This document shows, in pieces, positions 7,927-16,999 of a DNA stretch of 64,000 bases; positions within the stretch are counted from its first letter, which is position 1, and every line of letters begins with the position of its first letter. A program made the position numbers and the translations under genes. A model generated the notes under the pieces. The model did no database searches and was not told the origin of the DNA. It saw nothing but the letters and a program-made list of their open reading frames with translations. The stretch comes from Candidatus Roseilinea sp. Its GTDB lineage: Bacteria; Chloroflexota; Anaerolineae; J036; Brachytrichaceae. The stretch spans positions 1 through 64,000 of the forward strand of contig JANWYN010000072.1 in assembly GCA_025055235.1 (NCBI GenBank), given 5' to 3'.

Positions 7927-9956
7927 TGGAAAGGCTTCACACTCTATATCCCGTAGAAGGCGTAAAGCTCGTTAAGAATGTCATGATCCCGATGCGCGAT
8001 GGTGTGCGCTTGGCGGCCGACCTTTATATGCCACACGGCGACGCAGCGACGCAAGGGAAAGATAGGTTTCCAGTCGTCATGGATTACATCCCTTATCGCA
8101 AGGATGAGGCGAATCCCAGCTATGACTACTATGCCTACCTGCCGAGGCACGGCTATATCGTGGCGCGGGTAGATATTCGCGGCACCGGCGCGTCGGAGGG
8201 CGTGAATGTGGACGAATACACGTTGCAGGAGCAGTTGGATGGCTACGATGCGATCGAGTGGTTGGCCGCTCAGCCGTGGTGTGACGGTCACGTTAACATG
8301 ATGGGCATCAGCTACGGCGGATTCACCTGCCTCCAGGTTGCTTCGCATGCGCCGCCTCACTTAACCAGCATTATTCCAGTGGATTTCACCGACGACCGGT
8401 ACACCGACGATTGTCACTATCGGGGCGGCCTCATGCGCAAGTACTACGATATCGGCCTTTACGGAAACATGATGATCGTCTACAACGCCATGCCGCCGCA
8501 CATGGAATGGGCGGGAGAGCGATGGGCTGAGCTGTGGGAACAGCATCTGGCGCATAATGAGCCCTATATCCTCAAGTGGTTCAAGCACCAGACCGATGGT
8601 GACTACTGGCGGCCGGGGTCTGTACGCGACTTCCCAGAACGAATCAAGTGTCCGGTCTTCATGATCGGCGGCTGGAAAGATGGTTACACAAATCCGCCCT
8701 TCCGTTTGATGCAGGCCTTGAAAGTGCCGCGCAAAGTGCTGATTGGCCCCTGGAATCACGCTATGCCGGACGTCGGAGTTCCTGGCCCGCGCATTGACTA
8801 TCTGCATGAGGTCGTGCGGTGGTTGGATTACTGGTGCAAAGGGGAACAAAACGGCGTGATGGACGAGCCGCCGGTGGTCTTCTACATGCAACATTACCAA
8901 GAGCCGATCGTGGATCGTTTGGAGAGCGAGGGTGAGTGGCGCGCCGAGGTGAGTTGGCCGCCGCCGGGTTTCGCTCAAATGCCGCTCTTCCTGTCTGCAA
9001 GCGGCTGCTTGGTGGACGCAGTTCCTCCTGAACCAGGCCATCACATGTTCGATTACAACCCGACCGTAGGCATCATGGGCGGCCTCTGGTCGGGTGGTCT
9101 GCCTTTCGGTTTGCCCGCTGATCAGCGGCTTGATGAGGCTTACTCCCTCGTATACACAACCGAGCCGCTCGAGGAGGATATCTACATCGCAGGCAACCCA
9201 CACGCTGTGCTGTTCATCTCGTCCACGGCCTCTGTGATCGGCTTCGCAGTGAGCCTCTGTGACGTGGCGCCTGACGGCACCTCGCATTTGGTTGCCAAAG
9301 GTATGCTGAATGTGACGCGTCGCAAGTCACTGCGTGAACCTGAACCTGTGGTGCCGGGCGAAGTTTACGAGCTGGATATCCAGATTGATTGCACCGCTTG
9401 GAAGTTCCAGAAGGGACATCGCATTCGCTTGAGCGTGGCGAGCAGTGACTGGCCAAACGTTTGGCCCACGCCGGAGCTGGCGACGAACACGGTGTATTTC
9501 GGCGGGACGACTCCTTCGCGGCTGATACTGCCCACCGTACCTGCGCAGGGAAGTGCTAAGCCGCCCGAGTTTCTACCATCCCGCCAAACGAAGATACGCC
9601 ATGCCGATGCAGTGCGCCCGCCCGTGTGGCAAACGACGATGAACATGCTCAACGGGCACGTCGCTGTCATGATCATCAATGAGAGCGAAAGTCGCTTGAA
9701 CGAACGCACGGTGATTCAACGCAAGCAGGTTGTGAAATGTGAAGTTGATCCGCGCAACCCTGCCGGCGCTAGCGCACATGGCCAAACGATGCTCGGCATC
9801 GTGCGTTCGAATCAGACAATACGCGGCACGAGTGATGTCGTGGTGCAAGCGTCACAGACGCACTTTCATGTGACGATCAACCTGGAAGTCCGCGTGAATG
9901 ACGCGCTTCATTTCAGCAAGCGCTGGGTGGAGACGATTCGTCGTGAACTGCTTTGA
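7926..9956 (+). CDS. CocE/NonD family hydrolase (X-Pro dipeptidyl-peptidase S15-like)
   Basis: This 676-aa alpha/beta hydrolase belongs to the CocE/glutaryl-7-ACA acylase group. The start ATG at 7926 shares its A with the dppB stop (TGATG). The N-terminal domain has VMIPMRDGVRLAADLY, the oxyanion region FPVVMDYIPYRKDE, and the nucleophile elbow GISYGG near residue 124. The GPWNHAMPD region near residue 277 should hold the catalytic His. The C-terminal half is the beta-rich jelly-roll domain of the family (YELDIQIDCTAWKFQKGHRI). No signal peptide is visible, so it is cytoplasmic. Tight coupling to the dipeptide transporter suggests it cleaves an imported peptide, amide or ester. About 100 extra residues at the C-terminus are not assigned. 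Confidence 0.88.
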   Translation: MERLHTLYPVEGVKLVKNVMIPMRDGVRLAADLYMPHGDAATQGKDRFPVVMDYIPYRKDEANPSYDYYAYLPRHGYIVARVDIRGTGASEGVNVDEYTLQEQLDGYDAIEWLAAQPWCDGHVNMMGISYGGFTCLQVASHAPPHLTSIIPVDFTDDRYTDDCHYRGGLMRKYYDIGLYGNMMIVYNAMPPHMEWAGERWAELWEQHLAHNEPYILKWFKHQTDGDYWRPGSVRDFPERIKCPVFMIGGWKDGYTNPPFRLMQALKVPRKVLIGPWNHAMPDVGVPGPRIDYLHEVVRWLDYWCKGEQNGVMDEPPVVFYMQHYQEPIVDRLESEGEWRAEVSWPPPGFAQMPLFLSASGCLVDAVPPEPGHHMFDYNPTVGIMGGLWSGGLPFGLPADQRLDEAYSLVYTTEPLEEDIYIAGNPHAVLFISSTASVIGFAVSLCDVAPDGTSHLVAKGMLNVTRRKSLREPEPVVPGEVYELDIQIDCTAWKFQKGHRIRLSVASSDWPNVWPTPELATNTVYFGGTTPSRLILPTVPAQGSAKPPEFLPSRQTKIRHADAVRPPVWQTTMNMLNGHVAVMIINESESRLNERTVIQRKQVVKCEVDPRNPAGASAHGQTMLGIVRSNQTIRGTSDVVVQASQTHFHVTINLEVRVNDALHFSKRWVETIRRELL

Positions 9957-9983
9957 ACCTTGCCGGCTGCAAAGAGTGGAGAT

Positions 9984-10742
9984 ATGAGACTCCAAGACAA
10001 AGTCTGCATCATCACCGGCGCCGGCTCGGGCATCGGGCGCGGCACGGCGTTCCTGTTCGCCGAGCATGGCGCGAAGCTGGTCCTGGTGGACCGCGACCTG
10101 GACGGGCTAACCGCGACGCAGGCGCAGTTGCCGGCGGGCGTGAGCGCCCTGGCCGTGCGGGCCGACGTGTCGAAGGCTGCCGACATCGAACGCGTAGTCG
10201 AGAACGCGCTGCGCGAACACGGTCGCATTGACGTCGTCTTCAACAACGCCGGCATCATGCCCCACGGCGACCTGCTCGACTTCGCCGAGCAGACCTGGGA
10301 CGAGGTGATGGCCGTCAACGTCAAGGGCATGTTCCTGATGTGCAAGGCGGTCATCCCGGCCATGCTGGTGCAAGGCGGCGGCAGCATCATCAACACCTCG
10401 TCGGTGATGGCCACGCTGACCGAGCCGGGCTACGAGGCCTACACCGCGTCGAAGGCAGCGGTGATCGGCCTGACCAAGGCCATCGCCGTGTCGTATGCCG
10501 AGAAGAACATCCGCTGCAACGCCATCTGCCCCGGCTGGGTGGACACGCCGATGAACCTGCATCTGCTCGAAGAGATGGGCGAGGAGCAACTCAAGGCGCT
10601 AATCAAGCGCCAGCAGCCGACCGGCCGCATGGCCACCACGCGCGAAGTCGCTTACTGCGTGCTCTTCCTTGCCTCGGATGAGTCGTCCGGCGTCACCGGC
10701 AGCGCGCTTTACGTGGACGGCGCGGCCAGCGCGGCGATCTGA
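9984..10742 (+). CDS. Short-chain dehydrogenase/reductase (SDR)
   Basis: This 252-aa classical SDR is an NAD(P)-dependent oxidoreductase. The cofactor motif is TGAGSGIGRG (residues 12-21), followed by NNAG and the catalytic Tyr and Lys in AYTASKAA, then PGWVDTPMN. The C-terminal GVTGSALYVDGAASA is typical. The ATG at 9984 is preceded by AGTGGAG; longer frames begin inside the intergenic region. G+C and codon choice rise sharply here compared with the upstream hydrolase, so this gene appears to begin a different compositional block. It is followed by a sugar-acid dehydratase, so a role in oxidation of a sugar or sugar lactone is likely. Confidence 0.9.
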   Translation: MRLQDKVCIITGAGSGIGRGTAFLFAEHGAKLVLVDRDLDGLTATQAQLPAGVSALAVRADVSKAADIERVVENALREHGRIDVVFNNAGIMPHGDLLDFAEQTWDEVMAVNVKGMFLMCKAVIPAMLVQGGGSIINTSSVMATLTEPGYEAYTASKAAVIGLTKAIAVSYAEKNIRCNAICPGWVDTPMNLHLLEEMGEEQLKALIKRQQPTGRMATTREVAYCVLFLASDESSGVTGSALYVDGAASAAI

Positions 10743-10793
10743 TGTCATGCGTCATGGGTAGGTATTCCCTCGCCTGGCGTGACTCATCACACC

Positions 10794-12521
10794 ATGACTC
10801 CCCTACGTAGCGCCGAATGGTTCGACCGCGACGACGAGTTGGGCTTGCAGAATCGAGCCGTGTTGCGCGTGGTGGGCTGGGATCCTGGCCTCGCGCGCGG
10901 CAAGCCGATCATCGGCATCGCCAACTCGTGGAGCGAACTGAACAACTGCAACCTCGGCCTGCGCGCTATCGCTGATGCGGTCAAGCGCGGGGTGATCGCC
11001 GCTGGCGGTGTGCCGCTCGAATTCAACACCATCTCGCTGGGCGAAGAGCTGATGAAGCCGAGCGCGATGCTGTATCGTAACCTGATGGCGATGGAGCTGG
11101 AGGAGACGCTGCGCGCCTATCCCATTGACGGCGTCGTCCTGTTGTGCGGCTGCGATAAAACTACGCCAGCGCAACTGATGGGCGCGGCCAGCGCGAACCT
11201 GCCGGCCATTCAGCTCAACGCTGGGCCGAAGGCTACCGGAAGGTGGCGCGGCCAGGAGGTTGGTAGCGGCACTTCGCTGTGGAAATACTGGGACGAATAC
11301 CGCGCGGGCAAGATCAGCGACGAGGACTGGCACGCGCTCGAAGCGGCCTACGCCGGCGGCGCAGGCACGTGCAATACCATGGGCACTGCCTCGACGATGG
11401 CGGCCATGTCCGAAGCGCTCGGCATGATGCTGCCCGGCGCGTCCTCCATCGAAGCCCACAACCCGCGCCGTATCGCCGTCGCCGAGGCGACTGGCCGCCA
11501 GATCGTCGAACTCGTCCGGCGCGACCTCCGCCCGCGCCAGATCATGACCCGCGCCGCGTTCGAGAATGCATTGCGCGTGCATGCGGCCATCGGCGGCAGC
11601 ACGAATGCCGTCATTCACCTGATCGCCATTGCTGGACGATTGCGGGTGCCGCTGACGCTGGACGACTTCGACGTGATCTCTCGCACGACGCCGACTCTGC
11701 TCAACCTTCAGCCGAACGGCGACCGGCTGATGGCCGATTTCGACGCGGCCGGTGGTGTGCCCGCGCTGATACGCGAGCTAAGCGACCTGCTGCACCTGGA
11801 CGCGCTGACCGTCACCGGCGCGACGCTCGGCGAAAACATCGCCGGTGCAGTCAACCGCGACGCAAGTGTGATTCGCCCGTGCGGAGCGCCACTACAAGTC
11901 GATGGCGCGCTGGCTGTGTTGCGCGGCAACCTGGCCCCGCGCGGGGCAATTCTGCGCACCACCACTGCCTCGCCACAACTGCAGCGGCATCGCGGCCCGG
12001 CGCTGGTCTTCGAAGACTATGCTGACATGCTGTCGCGGATTGATTCGCCCGATCTGCCCGTCACGCCCGAGACGGTGCTTGTGCTGCGCAACGCCGGTGC
12101 GGTCGGCGTGCCGGGACTGCCAGAGTGGGGCAGCATTCCTATCCCGAAGAAGCTGCTGGCGCATGGTGTGCGTGACGTGGTGCGCATCAGTGATTCGCGT
12201 ATGAGCGGCACAAGCTACGGTACGGTCGTCCTGCACGTCGCGCCGGAGTCAGCCATCGGCGGGCCGCTGGCGCTCGTGCGCGACGGCGACCTTATCGCGC
12301 TGGATGTGCCGGCGCGGTCGCTCGATTTACTTGTAGATGACGACGAATTGGCTCGGCGCCGCGCGGCCTGGCAACCGCCGCAGTCGCCGCACCGGCGCGG
12401 CTACCCTCGCCTGTATCAGGAGCACGTGCTGCAACCGGATGAAGGCTGCGACTTCGATTTCTTGCGCCCGCAGTCGGACGAAGACTTGGCGTTCGTGCTG
12501 CCGGTAGTGGGGCGGTCGTGA
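10794..12521 (+). CDS. IlvD/Edd family dehydratase, probable sugar-acid dehydratase
   Basis: This 575-aa enzyme belongs to the dihydroxy-acid / phosphogluconate dehydratase family, which removes water using an Fe-S cluster and Mg2+. Cluster cysteines are visible in CGCDKTTPAQ (about residue 119) and GTCNTMGTAST (about 195). The near-C-terminal MSGTSYGTVVLHV and ESAIGGPLALVRDGD match the sugar-acid branch (arabonate, xylonate, galactonate) better than valine-pathway IlvD. The partner SDR upstream fits an oxidative pentose or hexose pathway. A GTG at 10779 in the same frame would add five residues. Confidence 0.9.
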   Translation: MTPLRSAEWFDRDDELGLQNRAVLRVVGWDPGLARGKPIIGIANSWSELNNCNLGLRAIADAVKRGVIAAGGVPLEFNTISLGEELMKPSAMLYRNLMAMELEETLRAYPIDGVVLLCGCDKTTPAQLMGAASANLPAIQLNAGPKATGRWRGQEVGSGTSLWKYWDEYRAGKISDEDWHALEAAYAGGAGTCNTMGTASTMAAMSEALGMMLPGASSIEAHNPRRIAVAEATGRQIVELVRRDLRPRQIMTRAAFENALRVHAAIGGSTNAVIHLIAIAGRLRVPLTLDDFDVISRTTPTLLNLQPNGDRLMADFDAAGGVPALIRELSDLLHLDALTVTGATLGENIAGAVNRDASVIRPCGAPLQVDGALAVLRGNLAPRGAILRTTTASPQLQRHRGPALVFEDYADMLSRIDSPDLPVTPETVLVLRNAGAVGVPGLPEWGSIPIPKKLLAHGVRDVVRISDSRMSGTSYGTVVLHVAPESAIGGPLALVRDGDLIALDVPARSLDLLVDDDELARRRAAWQPPQSPHRRGYPRLYQEHVLQPDEGCDFDFLRPQSDEDLAFVLPVVGRS

Positions 12522-12545
12522 TCATGCTACAGCCTGTGCAAGACT

Positions 12546-12713
12546 ATGCGAGAGACTTCGCCGCTCGACGTCGGCAAGGTGAACGTGCGCCTGACGCGCG
12601 AAGACATCTTGAGCGCGATTTACGAGAGCCGAGCCTGCGTAGCGGAAACGTCGCCGACCTATGAGGTGCGCCGGCGTCGCCGGCCGTCGAAGCGCCGTGC
12701 CCGCTCGAAGTGA
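12546..12713 (+). CDS. Possible 55-aa basic protein
   Basis: An open frame of 55 codons follows the dehydratase gene by 24 bases on the same strand. It reads MRETSPLDVGKVNVRLTRED and ends in a strongly basic tail (RRRRRPSKRRARSK). Codon third positions are GC-rich like neighbouring genes. No good ribosome-binding site is seen, and I recognise no family. The LTREDILSAIYESRA segment would form a helix like that of small antitoxins, but no toxin gene is adjacent. It may also be chance. Confidence 0.3.
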   Translation: MRETSPLDVGKVNVRLTREDILSAIYESRACVAETSPTYEVRRRRRPSKRRARSK

Positions 12714-12964
12714 ACCTGCCACGCCATTTAATCTGTCACATTGCCGTGGTCTAAGTTGGTCGCCGAATGTTTTGATGTGGGTGCGGAACGCTCTCCGTAG
12801 CGTTGCTTGCTGACTGGCACGCTGTAGCGAGCGCGCCCTACAGTGCGCCCTTTCTCTTGGACACTCACCGAGAGCAGTTTGCCGCGGCAGTGTCAGAGCG
12901 CAATGGGCGCTTGGCCGCCTAAAGTAGTAGTGCGCCCGCGCCCTACACCAATTAGGAATCTGCT
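12714..12964. other. Non-coding gap between convergent genes
   Basis: No gene is seen. The stretch contains small inverted repeats: AACGCT/AGCGTT around 12790-12810, and CTGTAG/CTACAG near 12824-12845. It also has two copies of a GC-rich string (GCGCGCCCTACA and CGCGCCCTACAC) about 100 bases apart. These could act as ends for transcripts from both sides, but no T-run marks a clear intrinsic terminator. Confidence 0.4.
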
Positions 12965-14746
12965 CTAGAAGTAACTGCCGATCACGTCGAGCAGCTTCTT
13001 GATGTTCTCCGGATCGCCGCTCTGCACCTTGGTGTCGCTGGCACGGCCGATCGCGTTCAGCGCGTTGACGTCGGCGTCGCGCCCGTAGGCCACCGGGATC
13101 ACCAAGATCGGCGTGCGGCTGTTGCGCGCCTCGCTCACCTTGCGCACCACCTCGTTTAAGCTGGCCTGCGACGCCGTGTCTTGCCCGTCGGAGAGTAGCA
13201 CGATCGCCTGGATGCGCTCCGGATCCGACGTGGCCTGCAACTTCTCGACGGCGGCAATCACTGCGTCGTAGAGCGACGTGTTGCCGCGGGCTTCGATCGT
13301 ATCCAGCGCGGCTAGGATCTGATCGCGGTTGCTCTCCAGCGCGCCGAGCGGCACCAGCACTTCGATGTCGCTGCTGAAGCGCATCAGCCCGACGTTGTTT
13401 TTGCCGGCCTGGTCTTCGATGAATATCCGTGCCGCTTCGAGCGCCTGGCCGATCTTGTTGTCGTCGCGCATCGAGCCGGACGTGTCAATCAGCAGCACTA
13501 CGTCGGCCTGCTTCTTCACCAGTTGCCACGATTGCTGCACGGCGGCAATGACCGCCGGCTCGGGCACCGGCAGCAGCGTCTTGGGCTGGTTCGGGTCCAC
13601 GCCGGTCTCCGGGCTGATCGGGTAGGCCAGCGGCACTTCCTTGTTGGCCGGGCGGAAGCCGGCTTCGAGCACCTTCTGCTGCACCTCTTTGCTCAGGAAA
13701 TACTGCGTGAAGATCTCCGCAGCTCGGCGCTGTTCGTCCGTCACCCACGGCGCGTTGGGGATGGCGAACGGGTGATCGTGCACGAACGTGCCTTCCTTCG
13801 GATACAGCGCCACCAGCTTCTCCGGCGGCTTGATCTGCGTCTTGCCTTGGTTGATGAAGATCAGATCGTTCTCTTCCAGCGCGACGAAGTCCAGGTAATC
13901 CGGCCCTTGCGCGATGTATTCGATGAACTCTGTGGTGCGCGCCGAGTAGTGCTTGATCAGGTTCTCGATGCGCCGCACGCCCTGTTGCACACGCGGGTCG
14001 TTGACATGTTCCATCGTCAGCCGCGAGGCAGCGTCGGTCTTGCCGGCGTTATAGCGCGCGCTGGCGTAGAACTCGGCCATCAGCGTGGAGAGCGCCGTGG
14101 ATGAGATGCGCGGGTCGGTGTGGCCGTAATACACGGACTGCCGGCCGCTCAGGCCGTAGGCGTTCCAGCCTTGCGGGTTGTCGAACACGGCCAGCAGCTC
14201 CTCCCAGCCGATCTCTGTGCCGTGTTTGGTCTGCAGCGCCTTCAACCGTGACTCCCAAATCGCCATGACCACCGGCGCGATCGCCGTGCCCGGCGCGCCC
14301 TCGACGTCGAACACGCGCTGGCCGGTCTGGTAGTTCACCAGCGCCAACCAGTGCCGCACCGAGGGCGACCACAGCACCGGGCGCTCGACGTTGGCGTTGT
14401 TCGGCGCGATGAACGCGTTGATGATGCCCTCATGCACCGTGCCCGACGATCCGCTGCGGCCCTCGATCCAGATCGGTCGCTCGCCCGGCTGGAGCGATTG
14501 GCCGGTGAGCGGGTTGCGCCCTTGCGCGTAGGCGCGGTTGAAATCGGTGATGATCGTGCTGACGTTCAGGTTCTTGTCGAACTCCGGCGCATAGATGAAC
14601 GACACCTCGATCGCGTTGGCCGGCTTGTTCACCGTCGGCGACTCGCCGGCGATGAAGTTGCCGATCGCGCGGCCGAGCAACACGGCGATGACGACCACGA
14701 TCGCTGTTCCAACGATTAAGCCAAACAAGATCCGATTGCCCTTCAT
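12965..14746 (-). CDS. Membrane-anchored substrate-binding-like protein with VWA domain
   Basis: This 593-aa protein has three parts. Residues 6-30 are one hydrophobic helix (LFGLIVGTAIVVVIAVLLG), a signal anchor. Residues about 45-395 resemble a type-2 periplasmic binding domain (SBP_bac_11-like: EVSFIYAPEFDKN, WSPSVRHWLALVN, the late FTQYFLSKEVQQKVLEAGFR). Residues about 415-590 are a von Willebrand A domain with an intact MIDAS motif DTSGSM and a further Thr in ARGNTSLYD. Start 14746 has GGGGAGG upstream. The family is often annotated as Ca-activated-channel-like; it probably binds a protein or metal partner outside the membrane. Function is not known. Confidence 0.85.
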   Translation of the reverse strand: MKGNRILFGLIVGTAIVVVIAVLLGRAIGNFIAGESPTVNKPANAIEVSFIYAPEFDKNLNVSTIITDFNRAYAQGRNPLTGQSLQPGERPIWIEGRSGSSGTVHEGIINAFIAPNNANVERPVLWSPSVRHWLALVNYQTGQRVFDVEGAPGTAIAPVVMAIWESRLKALQTKHGTEIGWEELLAVFDNPQGWNAYGLSGRQSVYYGHTDPRISSTALSTLMAEFYASARYNAGKTDAASRLTMEHVNDPRVQQGVRRIENLIKHYSARTTEFIEYIAQGPDYLDFVALEENDLIFINQGKTQIKPPEKLVALYPKEGTFVHDHPFAIPNAPWVTDEQRRAAEIFTQYFLSKEVQQKVLEAGFRPANKEVPLAYPISPETGVDPNQPKTLLPVPEPAVIAAVQQSWQLVKKQADVVLLIDTSGSMRDDNKIGQALEAARIFIEDQAGKNNVGLMRFSSDIEVLVPLGALESNRDQILAALDTIEARGNTSLYDAVIAAVEKLQATSDPERIQAIVLLSDGQDTASQASLNEVVRKVSEARNSRTPILVIPVAYGRDADVNALNAIGRASDTKVQSGDPENIKKLLDVIGSYF

Positions 14747-14960
14747 GTCTGGTTGAACCTCCCCTGCCTCATATGTGACGTGCCCAGGTTACCCTCCGAA
14801 GTTTAACTGCAATGTCGCGAGCATGTTAGCCCGGCTTGTGTTAGCGATGCGTTTGCATCGCCTGACACAAGCCTGACGCGAACGAGAGTTGCATCCAGGG
14901 GGTGTTCGTGAGGTGCGGCATATGTGGCGCCCGATAATATCGCTTGCGCTAATTAGGCAG

Positions 14961-15109
14961 GGTGTATTTCCCGCTGGAGGCAAAATGCCCGGCGACTGAA
15001 GTCGCGGGCCATTTGCAGCAAAGCCGGCCGTGCGCCGGCTTTGCTATGCGTTGCGCGCGGATTCATCCGCTGCGCGGATCCGCGCAATGCCTCGTTAGAA
15101 AGTGCACCT
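14961..15109 (+). repeat. Modular palindromic repeat, copy 1 (long form)
   Basis: This 149-bp non-coding element matches, in reverse orientation, the 110-bp element at 24369-24478. It is built of hairpins: a GCCCGGCGACT / AGTCGCGGGC stem (about 14988-15010), then a perfect 11-bp stem GCAAAGCCGGC / GCCGGCTTTGC with a 5-base loop (15018-15044), then a long imperfect stem around GCGGATTCATCCGC. Relative to copy 2 it carries one additional 39-bp hairpin module. The ends are GGTGTATTTCCCGCT and GAAAGTGCACC. No coding potential or transposase is present. Confidence 0.75.
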
Positions 15110-15169
15110 ATGAGGCGAAAGATAAGGCCACGCTACGGCGCGGCTCTCTCCGCCGACGCGGCTTCCGTG

Positions 15170-15175
15170 GATAAT
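15170..15175 (+). promoter_or_regulatory. Probable leaderless -10 box of the DUF255 gene
   Basis: GATAAT ends exactly six bases before the ATG at 15182, so transcription would begin at or next to the start codon. No Shine-Dalgarno sequence is present upstream, which fits a leaderless mRNA. No good -35 is seen. Confidence 0.45.
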
Positions 15176-15181
15176 TTGTCT

Positions 15182-16999
15182 ATGGCGAACGAATCAAAGG
15201 TCATGTGGCGCGAGTGGAGTGACGAGGCCTTTGCCGAGGCGAAGGCACAAGACAAGCCGGTGCTGCTCGGCATCAGCGCGGTGTGGTGCCATTGGTGCCA
15301 TGTCATGGATCGTGGCATGCCGGGTGATCCGGTGCACACCGGCGTATACAACAACCCGCAGATCGCGGAATACATCAACGCCCACTTCATCCCCATCCGC
15401 GTGGATAACGACCAGCGTCCCGACATCAACGCGCGTTACAACATGGGCGGCTGGCCGACCACTTGCTTCCTCACGCCCGACGGCGACGTGATCTACGGCG
15501 CGACCTACCTCGCGCCGGCGCAGATGCGCCAGTTGCTCCCGCGCGTCGTCGAGGTGTGGCGCAACGACCGCGAGGAGATTTTGAAGCAGCTCAGGAGCCG
15601 GGCGGAGGACGCAAAACGCAAGACGCAAGGCGCAGCGCCTGCGGATCTCCAATCCTCACTCATCAATCATCAATCCATTATCAGCGACGTCTCCGGCGCG
15701 ATCATCCGCAACTACGACCCGAAGCACGGCGGGCTGGGCAACGGCCAGAAGTTCCCCATGAGCGATGCCTGGGCGCTGTTGCTCGCCATCTATGCCCAGA
15801 CGCGCGAGCAGCGCCTGCTCGACATGGTGGTGAAGACGCTGGTCGCGATGGGCACGAAGGGCATGTACGACCTGGTCGCCGGCGGATGGTTCCGCTATTC
15901 CACCACGCCGGACTGGAGCGTGCCGCACTTCGAAAAGATGCTCGAAGATCACGGTCGCCTCGTGCCCGTGTATCTTCATGCGATTCAGTTGTGCCGCGAG
16001 ACAGGGCGCGAGGACGACGCGGCGACGCTGACCAGAGTCGTCCGCGCCTCGCTCGGCTACCTGACCTCGACGCTGCTGCACGACGAAGCCGGCCTGACCT
16101 ACTTCGCCGGCAGCCAGGACGCCGATGAGGAGTATTACCTGCTCTCGCGCGAGGAGCGCGCCAAACTGCCGGCGCCGTTCATTGACTGGCGGCTCTATGC
16201 CGATTGGAACGCGCTGGCCGTCTCGGCGCTGCTACAGGCCGGCGTTGTGCTCGATCAGCCGGCATACACCGACCTCGCGGTGTGCGTCTGGCGCACACTG
16301 GTGGATCGCTGCGTGAACGATGACGGCAGCGTGGTGCACTCGCTCATCTCGAAGGACGGCGCGATGGTGCATGCCGGCCTGCGCGGTCAACTCAGTGATC
16401 AGGCGACGCTGGCGAAGGCCGGCCTCGATCTGGCGCAATTCCGGCCGGAGCTGGCCGCCGATACGTTCGCCGTCGTGCGCCGGATCGTGGATTTCGCCAT
16501 GCGCGAGCTGCGTGCGCCGGAGGGTAACTTCTACGACTCGCCGGCCAACCCGAATGCACAGGGCATGTTGCGCGTCCGCATCCAGCCCATCTTCGACAAC
16601 TGCACGCTGGCCGAGGCGCTCCTGGTGATGAGCTATCTGGCCGATGAAGCGGACTGGCGACACGTCGCGCAGGTGGCGCTGGCAGCCTTCGGCGACGAAT
16701 ACAAGCGCTATCGCGAGCATGCCGCGCCGTATGCGCTGGCCGTCATGCGCGCGGCGCAACTCCCCGATGAGGTGATGATCGTTGGGCGCGGCAGTGAAGT
16801 GCTGCCGTTCGTGCGCGCGGCGCATGCGACCTATTCGCCCTGGCGCATCGTGCGCGTCCTCGATCCTGACCGCGACGCCGATTTCATTGCGCAGCGCGGC
16901 TATCCCACGGCGCGGCTGCCGGTCGCGTTCGTCTGCCGCGGGATGGCGTGCAGCGCGCCGGTTTACGCGCCGGAGGACTTGCGCGCAGCGGTGGCTTGA
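15182..16999 (+). CDS. DUF255 thioredoxin-domain protein (YyaL / SPATA20-like)
   Basis: This 605-aa protein starts at MANESKVMWREW. Residues 1-120 are the DUF255 thioredoxin-like domain with WCHWCHVM (two Cys of the family motif) and the cis-Pro loop GGWPTTCFL. The rest is an alpha/alpha six-barrel domain (GGLGNGQKFPMSDAW, GGWFRYSTTPDWSVPHFEKM) as in N-acylglucosamine epimerase-like proteins. The linker, residues about 141-167, is encoded by an in-frame low-complexity repeat (see 15603-15682). Compared with full-length relatives (about 670-700 aa) it is somewhat short in the middle. Cytoplasmic; the biochemical role is unknown. Its 3' end overlaps the convergent methyltransferase by 37 bases. 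Confidence 0.88.
   Translation: MANESKVMWREWSDEAFAEAKAQDKPVLLGISAVWCHWCHVMDRGMPGDPVHTGVYNNPQIAEYINAHFIPIRVDNDQRPDINARYNMGGWPTTCFLTPDGDVIYGATYLAPAQMRQLLPRVVEVWRNDREEILKQLRSRAEDAKRKTQGAAPADLQSSLINHQSIISDVSGAIIRNYDPKHGGLGNGQKFPMSDAWALLLAIYAQTREQRLLDMVVKTLVAMGTKGMYDLVAGGWFRYSTTPDWSVPHFEKMLEDHGRLVPVYLHAIQLCRETGREDDAATLTRVVRASLGYLTSTLLHDEAGLTYFAGSQDADEEYYLLSREERAKLPAPFIDWRLYADWNALAVSALLQAGVVLDQPAYTDLAVCVWRTLVDRCVNDDGSVVHSLISKDGAMVHAGLRGQLSDQATLAKAGLDLAQFRPELAADTFAVVRRIVDFAMRELRAPEGNFYDSPANPNAQGMLRVRIQPIFDNCTLAEALLVMSYLADEADWRHVAQVALAAFGDEYKRYREHAAPYALAVMRAAQLPDEVMIVGRGSEVLPFVRAAHATYSPWRIVRVLDPDRDADFIAQRGYPTARLPVAFVCRGMACSAPVYAPEDLRAAVA
15603..15682 (+). repeat. In-frame short-word repeat inside the DUF255 gene
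   Basis: Two word families follow one another: GACGCAAAACGCAAGACGCAA (word AAGACGC) and ATCAATCATCAATC. The first is the word set of the intergenic element at 30926-30964. The second is that of 17631-17745 and 62209-62240. They translate in frame as an AEDAKRKTQG / SLINHQSII linker between the two protein domains. Confidence 0.65.
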
